From positions 1 to 64,000 of the forward strand of contig NWBN01000006.1 of assembly GCA_002633315.1 (NCBI GenBank): a stretch of 64,000 nucleotides of DNA, read 5' to 3'. Every line of letters starts with the position of its first letter. Positions within the stretch are counted from its first letter, which is position 1. This DNA comes from Bacteroidales bacterium Phil6. GTDB lineage: Bacteria; Bacteroidota; Bacteroidia; Bacteroidales; F082. Below the pieces are notes generated by a model that was not told the origin of the DNA, did no database searches, and worked only from the letters and a program-made list of their open reading frames with translations. This document shows positions 44,123 through 52,637 of the stretch, piece after piece. The translations under genes were made by a program, and so were the position numbers.

Positions 44123-44142
44123 GTAAAAATATTTACTAATTT
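44117..44142. promoter_or_regulatory. Candidate operator at the SPT-like promoter (copy 2)
   Basis: Perfect 11-bp arms AAATTAGTAAA and TTTACTAATTT with a 4-bp spacer (AATA). The core GTAAA-N4-TTTAC matches the site upstream of marR. A protein bound here would cover the minus-strand -7 box and lie about 50 bp upstream of the divergent plus-strand -7 box. Confidence 0.55.
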
Positions 44143-44192
44143 GAATAAAAAAAATAATCTTTTTCATTTATATTTTGGAAAAATATTTTTTC

Positions 44193-44200
44193 TAAATTTG
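44193..44200 (+). promoter_or_regulatory. Bacteroidota -7 box, second SDR promoter
   Basis: TAAATTTG ends at the first base of an in-frame GTG (44200). This rules that codon out as the start and points to the ATG at 44224. Confidence 0.65.
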
Positions 44201-44223
44201 TGCATCATAAACGACGCATCAAA

Positions 44224-45015
44224 ATGATTGATTTACGCGGTAAAAATGCGATAGTCACCGGAGCAAGTTCCGGAATAGGCGCTGCAATTGCCCGACAACT
44301 TGCAAGAGAAAAATGCAATGTATTCCTCACCGGATTAGGGGCATCACAACTTGAGAACACTTTACAGTATTGTAAAAGTCAAGGTGTTGCTGCTTATTGC
44401 AAAGAATGTAACTTTTCAGATTTCAACTCCATAGACCTCCTTGTTGACGACATCAAGGCGAAAGATTTTTCCATTGATATTTTTGTATTAAATGCCGGCA
44501 TCTCTCAAAGAGAAAAAGGACTGGAGACATCTTTTGAGACTGACAGATCCATCATGCAGATCAATTACTGGAGTTCGGTATATATCATCAAAAAATTCAG
44601 GGAACACATCCTCAATGCCAAACATATCAATATCTCAGTCACCACATCGCTTGCGGGACTATTCGGATTTCCGTTAAGGACATCTTATTGCGCATCGAAA
44701 CATGCTCTGTTCGGATTTTTCGAGTCATTAGACTTAGAATACCCCAACATAGCAGTAACATTTCTCATTCCCGGAAGGATAAACACCGAGATAAGCAAGA
44801 GTGCTCTCATGGGCGACGGCAAGCGCTATGAGAAGATGGATCCCGGACAATCCAAAGGTCTCGATGTTGACAAAGCGGCGAAAAAAGCCGTCAATGCCAT
44901 ACGCAAAGAAAAACACAGAAAACTAATCGGCAAAGGCGAACTGTTAATGGCTCATATTAACAGATATATACCTTGTCTGTATTATAAACTCGCAAAAATA
45001 ATTTCTCCCACCTAA
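44224..45015 (+). CDS. Short-chain dehydrogenase, KDSR/DHRS7-like
   Basis: A 263-residue SDR. TGASSGIG (12-19), LNAGISQREK (the NNAG equivalent) and the catalytic YCASK in LRTSYCASKHALFGF are all present. A hydrophobic C-terminal tail (HINRYIPCLYYKLAKII) suggests membrane association, as in 3-ketosphinganine reductases and DHRS7 proteins. The sequence differs clearly from the other SDR across the divergent promoter, so the two are not recent duplicates. The VOC gene follows after 15 bp. Reduction of a lipid ketone is a plausible but unproven role. Confidence 0.8.
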   Translation: MIDLRGKNAIVTGASSGIGAAIARQLAREKCNVFLTGLGASQLENTLQYCKSQGVAAYCKECNFSDFNSIDLLVDDIKAKDFSIDIFVLNAGISQREKGLETSFETDRSIMQINYWSSVYIIKKFREHILNAKHINISVTTSLAGLFGFPLRTSYCASKHALFGFFESLDLEYPNIAVTFLIPGRINTEISKSALMGDGKRYEKMDPGQSKGLDVDKAAKKAVNAIRKEKHRKLIGKGELLMAHINRYIPCLYYKLAKIISPT

Positions 45016-45030
45016 AATATTACAGAGAAT

Positions 45031-46104
45031 ATGGAACAAAAAGAAAAAATCATTTGTGGAATACAACAAGTTGGTATAGGCGTCACCGATGTATCCGAGT
45101 CATGGCGTTGGTACAACAAATTATTAGGATTTGACTTAAAAGTTTTTGATGATGAAGGTGTTGCAGAACTCATGTTGCCATATACAGGAGGAAAGCCGCA
45201 GCCGAGAAGAGCCATTTTGGCTTTAAACCCGATGGGTGGCGGAGGACTTGAAATATGGCAACCAAAAGGCAGAGAAATTCGTTATCCTGATGATGAAGTA
45301 CGTCTCGGCGACTATGGAATATGTGTATGTAAACTGAAAACCAACAATATAGAAAAGGCTTACGAAACAGCACAAAAAAACGGCATCAAACTGTTGAGTA
45401 CAATAACAAACTCTCCATTCGGACAAAAACACTTCTTTATTAAGGATAAAGACAACAACGTTTTTGAATTTGAAAGTACCGATTTTGTTTTTATCAAAGC
45501 CGGGATGCCGTCTGGCGGAGTCAATGGTGTCACCATAGGAGTATCCGACATGGACAAGTCAATAGAATTTTATAAAAATTTATTGGATTACGACATTGTT
45601 GTTGGTGATTACACCGGTATTTTCGATGATATGGGAGAGGTATGCGGAGCGAACAACAAGATGCGCCGTGTATTGTTAAGACGGTCAAAGACCATAGGAC
45701 CATTATGCGAAGTATTGGGAGACTCGCAAATAGAGTTGATACAAAACTTCGATATCGAGCCACGCAAAATATTCGCAAACAGATATTGGGGTGACATAGG
45801 ATATATTCATGTATGTTTCGACATACGCAACATGGACATGCTAAAAAAGAAAGCCGAAGAGATGGGACATCCATTTGTATGCGACAGTGGTGATAAATTC
45901 GATATGGGTGAAGCCAACGGGCATTTCTCATACGTAGAAGACCCCGACGGGACACTGATAGAATTCGTTGAGACACATAAGATTCCAATTATCAAGAAAT
46001 TAGGCATCAGTATAAACCTCAATGACAGAGACAATACAAAACCGCTCCCAAGGTTCATAACACAAGCCTTCAGGTTCATGAGAGTATCAAGTGACAAGAT
46101 ATGA
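45031..46104 (+). CDS. Two-domain VOC (glyoxalase/dioxygenase fold) protein
   Basis: A 357-residue protein with two VOC domains (about 8-150 and 162-315), each made of two beta-alpha-beta modules. Possible metal ligands are His in QKHFFIKD and Glu in NVFEFES for the first domain, and His in GYIHVCFDI and Glu in LIEFVE for the second. The usual first His after the opening strand is replaced (QQVGIGV, NGVTIGV), so each site is incomplete or unconventional. The arrangement recalls extradiol dioxygenases and HPPD but does not prove either. It is the second gene after the KDSR-like SDR and ends in a terminator. Confidence 0.75.
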   Translation: MEQKEKIICGIQQVGIGVTDVSESWRWYNKLLGFDLKVFDDEGVAELMLPYTGGKPQPRRAILALNPMGGGGLEIWQPKGREIRYPDDEVRLGDYGICVCKLKTNNIEKAYETAQKNGIKLLSTITNSPFGQKHFFIKDKDNNVFEFESTDFVFIKAGMPSGGVNGVTIGVSDMDKSIEFYKNLLDYDIVVGDYTGIFDDMGEVCGANNKMRRVLLRRSKTIGPLCEVLGDSQIELIQNFDIEPRKIFANRYWGDIGYIHVCFDIRNMDMLKKKAEEMGHPFVCDSGDKFDMGEANGHFSYVEDPDGTLIEFVETHKIPIIKKLGISINLNDRDNTKPLPRFITQAFRFMRVSSDKI

Positions 46105-46135
46105 CATAAGATACATTTTTTCAACGAACAAAAAT

Positions 46136-46168
46136 AAAAAACGCCGGAAGTTGATTCCGACGTTTTTT
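46136..46168. terminator. Bidirectional terminator after the VOC gene
   Basis: The stem AAAACG-C-CGGAA with TTCCG-A-CGTTTT has one mismatch and a 5-nt loop, with A and T runs at its two ends. It serves the VOC gene on plus and the last skp gene on minus. Confidence 0.85.
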
Positions 46169-46189
46169 ATTATCACCATATAAGGTTAA

Positions 46190-46702
46190 TCAGAGTCCTA
46201 ATTTACTTTTCACATCCGGTGTAATATCGATAGCATCGTCACCTATGTAAACCACCGCGCCCACTGATTTGTCAAGAACGTAAGTAAAACCTTTCTCCTT
46301 ACCAACGGTATTAACAGCATTTTGAATTTTCTCGATAACAGGAGTCAGAAGTTCTATTCTTTTTTCTTCAAAAGACACCTCGGCATTATTTTGGAACTCT
46401 TGGATTCTGCCTTGAAGGTCTAATATTTCTTTTTCTTTTGATTGACGAACAAGATTGGACATTGTATTAACATTAGCCTCATAATCTTTCATCTTATTCT
46501 GATATTCAGTAGCCATAGCCTGCAACTCAGCCTGTAATTCACCATAATAAACCTGTAAATCTTGTTCAACTTTTGTTCTTTCAGGCATAACAGACATCAC
46601 GTCCGCTGAATCCACATAACCAATTTTCATATTCTGAGCACTAAGGCAAAGATTAAAACCCAATGCTAAAACAAAGAAGAATAATACTTTAATTTTTTTC
46701 AT
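46190..46702 (-). CDS. OmpH/Skp-family periplasmic chaperone (copy 2)
   Basis: A 170-residue exported protein. A signal peptide (about 1-22, ending CLSAQ) is followed by a beta strand (MKIGYVDSADVMSVMPE), then a long helical coiled-coil pair (about 45-115) and a last strand (FTYVLDKSVGAVVYIGDD), which is the Skp fold. Skp holds unfolded outer-membrane proteins on their way to BamA. It lies downstream of another skp gene and BamA, in the order seen in P. gingivalis as I recall it. It has an extra promoter of its own (46744-46751). Confidence 0.92.
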   Translation of the reverse strand: MKKIKVLFFFVLALGFNLCLSAQNMKIGYVDSADVMSVMPERTKVEQDLQVYYGELQAELQAMATEYQNKMKDYEANVNTMSNLVRQSKEKEILDLQGRIQEFQNNAEVSFEEKRIELLTPVIEKIQNAVNTVGKEKGFTYVLDKSVGAVVYIGDDAIDITPDVKSKLGL

Positions 46703-46743
46703 TTTTAATTATTTTACAATTGTTACTAACAACTAATACCGTG

Positions 46744-46751
46744 CAAAGGTA
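46744..46751 (-). promoter_or_regulatory. Bacteroidota -7 box, skp copy 2 promoter
   Basis: TACCTTTG on the minus strand, 41 nt upstream of the start codon. It lies just 3 bp past the hairpin at 46755-46777, so the last gene of the bam operon can be transcribed separately. Confidence 0.65.
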
Positions 46752-46754
46752 CAT

Positions 46755-46777
46755 AAATTTCGTTAACAACGAAATTT
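46755..46777 (-). terminator. Palindrome between the two skp genes
   Basis: Perfect 10-bp arms AAATTTCGTT and AACGAAATTT with a 3-nt loop, 7 bp after the stop of skp copy 1. It has no long T run. It may attenuate read-through or bind a regulator near the adjacent -7 box. Confidence 0.45.
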
Positions 46778-46784
46778 TTATCAA

Positions 46785-47390
46785 TTATTTTTTATCTCCG
46801 GTATTACCACCACCGCCGAAACCGGAGGATTTCTTACGGTCTTCGCGGCGTACGGTCTGCATAACATTGCCAATTTCATCGAGGACATCATCGCTAATAT
46901 CATTTTTCTCGTTGCAATACAACATTGTAGTACCTGAAGCCTTATCAAACACAAAGGCATAATTTTTGACCAAAGCTATCTGATTTATAGCATTATACAC
47001 TTTTTCCTGAATAGGTTGAATAAGTTCCATTCGTTTAGTAAACAGCATACCGTCAGGACCAAAATACTGCATTTGCAAAGCCTTTGCCTCTTGTTCCTTA
47101 GCCACGATAGCCTCTTCTTTTCTTCTTTTCTGGTCTTCAGAAAGCAGCACCGATTCAGTCTGATATTCCTTATACATTTCTTCCACTTCGGCGCGTATAG
47201 CCTGAATTTCACGTTCCCATTCAAGCGACATATTGTTAATTTCTTCCTGAGCATCGGAATATTCAGGAATATTCTGAAGTATGTAATCAGAATCCACATA
47301 CGCCAATCTCTGATTTTGCTGAGCATTCAGAGAAAAAGTGCCGGCCATTACAACGAAAGCCAACATCAATAATAATTTTCTTGTTTTCAT
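46785..47390 (-). CDS. OmpH/Skp-family periplasmic chaperone (copy 1)
   Basis: A 201-residue exported protein with signal peptide (ending TFSLNAQ). The Skp layout is clear: strand QRLAYVDSDYILQNIPE, long coiled coil (about 48-130) and final strand YAFVFDKASGTTMLYCNE. It has a Gly-rich tail (SSGFGGGGNTG) that the other copy lacks. It should carry outer-membrane proteins across the periplasm, with BamA as the receiving insertase encoded 21 bp upstream. The two copies share the fold but little sequence outside the core, so they may serve different clients. Confidence 0.93.
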   Translation of the reverse strand: MKTRKLLLMLAFVVMAGTFSLNAQQNQRLAYVDSDYILQNIPEYSDAQEEINNMSLEWEREIQAIRAEVEEMYKEYQTESVLLSEDQKRRKEEAIVAKEQEAKALQMQYFGPDGMLFTKRMELIQPIQEKVYNAINQIALVKNYAFVFDKASGTTMLYCNEKNDISDDVLDEIGNVMQTVRREDRKKSSGFGGGGNTGDKK

Positions 47391-47411
47391 ATTTTTTTAT
47401 TTATATTTGTT

Positions 47412-50072
47412 TTAATCCAACGAACCTCCAATAGAGAAGTGGAACTGACTGCCGGCTGCATCTTTTATGCCATAAACATCGTCGAAGCCATATCCCCAGT
47501 CGAGTCCCAGCATACCGAACATAGGCAAATATATTCTGATACCAAGACCGGCAGAACGATAAACATCGAAAGGATTAAAATTCTCGAAGCCAAGCCAACA
47601 ATTACCTGCCTCAACGAACCCAAGTGCGTAAATAGTAGCTGTCGGGTTAAGTGACAACGGATAACGCAATTCCAGGGTATATTTGGTAAATATATTACCT
47701 CCTATATTCTCGTTAGAGTAGTAGTAAGGTGTAAGAGTCTCATTACCATAGCCGCGCATACCGATAATCTCACGACCGTCGAGGTTTGAATAACTTGTAA
47801 GACCGTCACCACCAAGGTAGAAACGCTGGAATGGTGTCACACCTATTTTCGGATTGTAGTAACCCAAATATCCAAAACGCAGACGAGTCATCAGCACGAG
47901 TTTATCATACAACTCAGTATAAACAGCAGCTTTGAATTTCCATTTATGGAACTCAACCCAGCGGTACATGTGGTCTTCTCTCTCGCTTTTGTCAGGAAAC
48001 TCCTTTTCATAATCTCTGCCGCTTATCAGAGAATAAGGCGGTGTCAATTCAAGAGACAACACAAATTCAGAACCATAACGCGGATATATGGGTTGACTCA
48101 CAGAATTACGTCCTATAGTAATGTTATAACCAATGACATTAAAATGACCGGACCCTGTACCGAAGTCGAATATTGTGGTATAATTATCCAAATCATAGCG
48201 CATTAAATTGATACCATTATACATTGTAAAATAGTCGTCAGGCCATTCCAAACGTTTGCCAAGACCGAAAGAAACGCCTGTCGTTTTGAAACTTGCAAAA
48301 TACTCATTAGATTTCGAATATCCATTAGTATAAGTAGAGTGGTAAATTGAAGCCGTAAACGAGTTGGGTTTCTTGCCGCCGAGCCATGGTTCAGTAAATG
48401 AGGCGCCATAATAAATATAAGAAGTACCATAAGTCTGGATACGGAAAGACAATTTCTGGCCGTCTCCGCTCGGGAGAGGAGTCCACGCATCTTTATTAAA
48501 TATCTTTTTCAATGAAAAATTATTGAGTGTCAATCCCAAGGACAAAATAAGTCTGCTATATCCCCAACCGGCAGACAATTCTATTTGGTCGGTAGATGCC
48601 TCCTCAACTATATATTCTATATCCACAGTACCGTCAGAAGGGTCCGGTTGAATGTCAGGATTCAATGTCTCAGCATTAAAATACTGCAAAGTAGCAAGCT
48701 CACGTGTTGTTCTTATGACATCGCTTCTACTGAACAATTGACCCGGTTTTGTATATAATTCACGTATCACCACATGGTCGTTGGTTTTTGTATTACCTTT
48801 CACCGATACTCTTTTTATACGAGCCTGATCTCCTTCATGAACTCTTATCTCCAAGTCAATGGAATCATTCTCTGCTCCCACCTCTACAGCGTCAACCTGG
48901 AAAAACAGATAACCGTCATCCATGTACAATGAAGTAATATCATACCCGCCTTCATTATAATTAAGATTAGTCTCGAGTAATTCCCTGTTATATATGTCGC
49001 CTTTACGTACACCAAGTACTCTGTTCAAGGTAGTAGTATCATATTTGGTATTGCCTACCCATGTAACATCGCCGAAATAATAAACATCACCTTCTTCAAT
49101 ATTCAAAGCTATACCTATATTTTTATCATCGATAACATAAACCGAGTCGGAAACTATTTTTGCGTCTCTATAGCCCTTATAATTATATTTATCTATAACT
49201 TTTTGTTTATCAGCCTCATAATTTGATTCATTAAACTTAGAAGATTTAAAGATACGAGGACGATAATTATCTGCGAAATAGTCTGTTATCTCAGCCATTG
49301 CAGCTTTAGGTCTGAATGTAATGAAATACCATGCAGAGTTGACTACGGCAGGACCGAGAGGTCTCAGCGGGTCGAATTTACCTTTCAGTTTGGTATCCTT
49401 CATAGCGGAACGAATTTGTGAATCTGTCATAAACTCATTGCCATCAATAACTATTTCCCCAATACGGACTTTTGATTTCTTATCCACATCAATGACAAGA
49501 TTCACATAATTATCACGTGTAGTATCCGGTTCAGCCAAAATATTGACCTCAGCATTAAAATAACCTTTCTCATAAAAATAGTCTTCTATTATTCTGCGTG
49601 TTTTGACATAAGTATGTTCTGTTGCCACATCGCCGCGAGTGAGGTTGATTTTATTTCTAAGTTCTTCAGCTTCAGACCTTTTAACGCCATCGAAAGAAAA
49701 TTTGGATATACGTGGCCGTTCTTTAAGGTCAATATTAATAAATATTTTGTTACCAATTATATCAGTGCAAGTTATAACCACATCCTCGAACAGACCTTGT
49801 TCCCAAAGTTTACGTATAGCACTCGAGATATCATCGCCTGGGGCCGTAATAGTAGAACCAATTTGCAGGCCTGATATCATAATCAAGACGTTAGGGTCGA
49901 TATATTTGACACCGGTAACGGTAACACCCGCCAATTCGTAATCACGCGGCACACTAAAATCCATATCAGATAAACCGCCACCGACCGATATCTGAGCATT
50001 AGAAATGTATGCCGAAGTCAGCAAAGACAAAGAAAATAAAAGCGATATCAGCAGTTTTTTATAAAGAGTCAT
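47412..50072 (-). CDS. bamA: Outer membrane assembly factor BamA
   Basis: An 886-residue Omp85 protein. A signal peptide (ending YISNAQ) is followed by about five POTRA domains (about 50-430), with the repeated pattern of a strand, two helices and two strands. The 16-strand barrel (about 450-886) includes GIRGYGNETLT-type (here GMRGYGNETLTPY), the conserved RGY/RGF loop motif, and ends FHFSIGGSLD. BamA folds outer-membrane proteins. The frame is open 12 codons further upstream into uppS, but the ATG at 50070-50072 gives a proper signal peptide and a 4-bp gap from uppS. Confidence 0.95.
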   Translation of the reverse strand: MTLYKKLLISLLFSLSLLTSAYISNAQISVGGGLSDMDFSVPRDYELAGVTVTGVKYIDPNVLIMISGLQIGSTITAPGDDISSAIRKLWEQGLFEDVVITCTDIIGNKIFINIDLKERPRISKFSFDGVKRSEAEELRNKINLTRGDVATEHTYVKTRRIIEDYFYEKGYFNAEVNILAEPDTTRDNYVNLVIDVDKKSKVRIGEIVIDGNEFMTDSQIRSAMKDTKLKGKFDPLRPLGPAVVNSAWYFITFRPKAAMAEITDYFADNYRPRIFKSSKFNESNYEADKQKVIDKYNYKGYRDAKIVSDSVYVIDDKNIGIALNIEEGDVYYFGDVTWVGNTKYDTTTLNRVLGVRKGDIYNRELLETNLNYNEGGYDITSLYMDDGYLFFQVDAVEVGAENDSIDLEIRVHEGDQARIKRVSVKGNTKTNDHVVIRELYTKPGQLFSRSDVIRTTRELATLQYFNAETLNPDIQPDPSDGTVDIEYIVEEASTDQIELSAGWGYSRLILSLGLTLNNFSLKKIFNKDAWTPLPSGDGQKLSFRIQTYGTSYIYYGASFTEPWLGGKKPNSFTASIYHSTYTNGYSKSNEYFASFKTTGVSFGLGKRLEWPDDYFTMYNGINLMRYDLDNYTTIFDFGTGSGHFNVIGYNITIGRNSVSQPIYPRYGSEFVLSLELTPPYSLISGRDYEKEFPDKSEREDHMYRWVEFHKWKFKAAVYTELYDKLVLMTRLRFGYLGYYNPKIGVTPFQRFYLGGDGLTSYSNLDGREIIGMRGYGNETLTPYYYSNENIGGNIFTKYTLELRYPLSLNPTATIYALGFVEAGNCWLGFENFNPFDVYRSAGLGIRIYLPMFGMLGLDWGYGFDDVYGIKDAAGSQFHFSIGGSLD

Positions 50073-50076
50073 TGTC

Positions 50077-50823
50077 TCACTTATTAATTTGTTCACTTGT
50101 TTTCCCAAAACGGCGTTCTCGACTTTGATAATTCACTATTGCTTCGTAAAGATCCTCTTTACCAAAGTCAGGCCAATATTTACTTGTAAAATACAATTCC
50201 GAGTATGCGAGTTCCCACAGCAGAAAGTTACTGATGCGTAATTCGCCGCTTGTACGAATCAAAAGTTCAGGGTCAGGCATATCTGCTGTTGACAAAGTCT
50301 TAGCAATACAAGACTCATCGATTTGTTCCGGTGCAACAATACCTGAGTTTACATCAGCGGCTATTTTTCTCATGGCATTCACTATATCCCAACGTCCTGA
50401 ATAGCTAAGGCACAATGTCAAAGTCATTCTGTCATTACCGTAAGTAGAGTGCATCACATCCATCAAAGCATCATAATTATATTTTGGCAAACGATGGAGG
50501 TCTCCTATGGCATTAAGTCTTATATTATTATCAGTCAATGTTTTAAGTTCAGATTTTATTGTAGTTGACAAAAGTTGCATCAAAGCATCGACTTCCCAGG
50601 AAGAGCGGTTCCAATTCTCAGTAGAAAAGGTATAAAGTGTAAGATATTCAATGCCTATTTCTGCAGCAGCCTCCGTCACTTCTCTCACTGCATCTACACC
50701 TTTTTGATGACCGAAAATACGCATTTTACCCTGTTCCTTAGCCCATCGTCCATTACCATCCATAATAATAGCGATATGCTTCGGCAAACGGGCAAAATCC
50801 AACTTATCTTTCTGACTTGTCAT
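50077..50823 (-). CDS. uppS: Isoprenyl transferase (undecaprenyl diphosphate synthase)
   Basis: A 248-residue cis-prenyltransferase. Signature parts are HIAIIMDGNGRWAKEQG (catalytic Asp), GHQKGVDAVREV, LYTFSTENWNRS, and RTSGELRISNFLLWE. It adds isopentenyl units to farnesyl diphosphate to make the C55 carrier for peptidoglycan and O-antigen synthesis. It lies between porG (3 bp) and bamA (4 bp), which implies tight co-expression of carrier supply, outer-membrane assembly and T9SS. Confidence 0.96.
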   Translation of the reverse strand: MTSQKDKLDFARLPKHIAIIMDGNGRWAKEQGKMRIFGHQKGVDAVREVTEAAAEIGIEYLTLYTFSTENWNRSSWEVDALMQLLSTTIKSELKTLTDNNIRLNAIGDLHRLPKYNYDALMDVMHSTYGNDRMTLTLCLSYSGRWDIVNAMRKIAADVNSGIVAPEQIDESCIAKTLSTADMPDPELLIRTSGELRISNFLLWELAYSELYFTSKYWPDFGKEDLYEAIVNYQSRERRFGKTSEQINK

Positions 50824-50826
50824 TTA

Positions 50827-51639
50827 TCAATAATATCTAAAATACTTACTATCGACACCTACGTTACATTTTCTGTTTTTAGGAAGATTGAATTTATAAA
50901 CCACCGAAGCATTCAGATAGGAAAACCAATCATTATCAAAAGAGTTTCCTCTCTGCATACCTGACAAATAATTATCTGTAGGGTCGGTATAATTATAACC
51001 ATCAACCACGACATCCGTTTCGGGATACAACCCGTGGACATCATCAATATAATCAGTAAATGTCTTATTTATTCTCCATTCCAATGCCAAACCTATTCTT
51101 TTGCCTATGCTGTATTTTACGCCTATTCCGAAAGGAATGGCAAAACTCACGTTCGAATATTCCACTCCTTCAGTCCACAGTCCCATTGAATGCAAGTCCG
51201 TACCATTGGCGGGAGTATTATTGAAGAAAAATGTCGAGAACCCGCCAAAAATATAAGGAGAGACATAACTGCGACGGCTTCCTGTCCAATAATCGAAGAA
51301 ATTGAACTCAGCCACTAAAGAAATATCATGAATTTTAGCTTTAAAATCAAGACCTCTTTCCGGACGATATTGAATCACGGCATCAGAAGAGGCAAGACTT
51401 ATATTGGAATACGACAAACGAAAAGCCCAGCGTGAACTGCTGTAATAACGAGTCAAAACACCCCATGCAAACTGACTATCGGAAAAATGTTTGTTAGGAT
51501 TTATATCTCCGATATAATAGGACAAACCACCAGAGACGCCAACTTCTATTATCTGACCTTTTGCTTCAAAAGGATTTAACGACAGTCCCATTATCATGAG
51601 AAATACCATCAAAACACCAAAATTTCTCATTCTCTTCAT
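50827..51639 (-). CDS. porG: PorG-family T9SS outer-membrane protein (DUF6089)
   Basis: A 270-residue barrel-like protein with signal peptide (ending FEAKGQ). The mature N-terminus IIEVGVSGGLSYYIGDINP and the strand series that follows match the DUF6089/PorG family. In P. gingivalis, PorG is part of the T9SS PorK/PorN ring complex at the outer membrane, and its gene stands directly before uppS, bamA and two skp genes, as here. The ATG at 51637-51639 is preferred to an earlier one (51687) because it yields a clean signal peptide. The synteny is from memory; the family call comes from the sequence layout. Confidence 0.82.
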   Translation of the reverse strand: MKRMRNFGVLMVFLMIMGLSLNPFEAKGQIIEVGVSGGLSYYIGDINPNKHFSDSQFAWGVLTRYYSSSRWAFRLSYSNISLASSDAVIQYRPERGLDFKAKIHDISLVAEFNFFDYWTGSRRSYVSPYIFGGFSTFFFNNTPANGTDLHSMGLWTEGVEYSNVSFAIPFGIGVKYSIGKRIGLALEWRINKTFTDYIDDVHGLYPETDVVVDGYNYTDPTDNYLSGMQRGNSFDNDWFSYLNASVVYKFNLPKNRKCNVGVDSKYFRYY

Positions 51640-51737
51640 AACGAATAATTTAATTCCTTTTGATAGACAATAATTTACAAAATTCATTCATTAACCGACA
51701 AATTTACATATTTTTTTGATAATCTTGAAGAAAAAGT

Positions 51738-52610
51738 CTAATTTCTCACATCATTCCCCCAAAGCAACTTGTTTCGCATAGCGGTAAAAAAGTCTTTTTG
51801 CTGCATTTTCACCATATTGAAACAAAAATCCGTTTTTCTGACTTCAAGTTCCAATGATTTATCAACCAATATTTTACGTGAGTCAAGTCCTAAAGAGAAG
51901 GCATTACAACGACCATCAACTTTAATTCTTATAACACTTTTATCGGGTATAACGACAGGACGCACACTTAAATTGTGTGGTGAGACCGGAGTTATAACAA
52001 AACTTTTTGTGTCAGGTGCCATGATAGGTCCTCCAGCACTCATGGAATAAGCAGTAGAGCCGGTAGGTGTCGCCAGAATCAGGCCGTCTGCCCAATAAGT
52101 ATTCACGAGAAGGTCATCGACATAAACTGTAACAACGATGAGACCTCCTATCTCACTACGCAAGACACTTATCTCATTAAGAGCATAATTGACATCGCAG
52201 GAAGGGAAAGAATCTCCAACCACCTGCAGCATAAAACGGCTGTCTATCATATAATTCCCTTTAAGTATATTTCTCACCGCCTCTTCTGCCTCATTGGCAG
52301 AAACACTCGACAAGAAACCAAGACGTCCCATATTGATACCGAAAACAGGTATTTCCGAATCACGTACCAAAGGCAAAGAATCGAGTACAGTGCCATCACC
52401 ACCGAAAGAAAACAACATATCAACCTTGCCTACAAGTTGAGAATATGAGTCAAACATCTCATAATCAACATCGGATACTGATGCAATCAATGATGAAAAA
52501 GGTCCATAAACCAATAATTCCACATTTGATTCTTTCAAAAATTTAAGCATGCGAGACATTAAAAGGCTATATTCACTGTCAAATGATTTTCCGTATAATG
52601 CTATTCTCAT
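51738..52610 (-). CDS. nadK: NAD kinase NadK
   Basis: A 290-residue enzyme. GGDGT is at residues 70-74 (LFSFGGDGTVLDS), and NMGRLGFLS, YALNEISVLR and TPTGSTAYSMSAGGP follow, all NAD kinase hallmarks. It phosphorylates NAD to NADP. An in-frame TTG lies just upstream, but the ATG at 52608-52610 is more plausible. It sits between the POTRA barrel gene and porG; the longer gap to porG (98 bp) could allow an extra start site, though no consensus -7 box was noticed. Confidence 0.95.
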   Translation of the reverse strand: MRIALYGKSFDSEYSLLMSRMLKFLKESNVELLVYGPFSSLIASVSDVDYEMFDSYSQLVGKVDMLFSFGGDGTVLDSLPLVRDSEIPVFGINMGRLGFLSSVSANEAEEAVRNILKGNYMIDSRFMLQVVGDSFPSCDVNYALNEISVLRSEIGGLIVVTVYVDDLLVNTYWADGLILATPTGSTAYSMSAGGPIMAPDTKSFVITPVSPHNLSVRPVVIPDKSVIRIKVDGRCNAFSLGLDSRKILVDKSLELEVRKTDFCFNMVKMQQKDFFTAMRNKLLWGNDVRN

Positions 52611-52637
52611 AATCAAATTTTAATGGTTATTCAATTA

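Noticed and set aside
50073..50108. Earlier BamA start inside uppS
   Set aside because: It would precede the signal peptide with 12 unrelated residues and overlap uppS; the ATG at 50072 gives a normal signal peptide.
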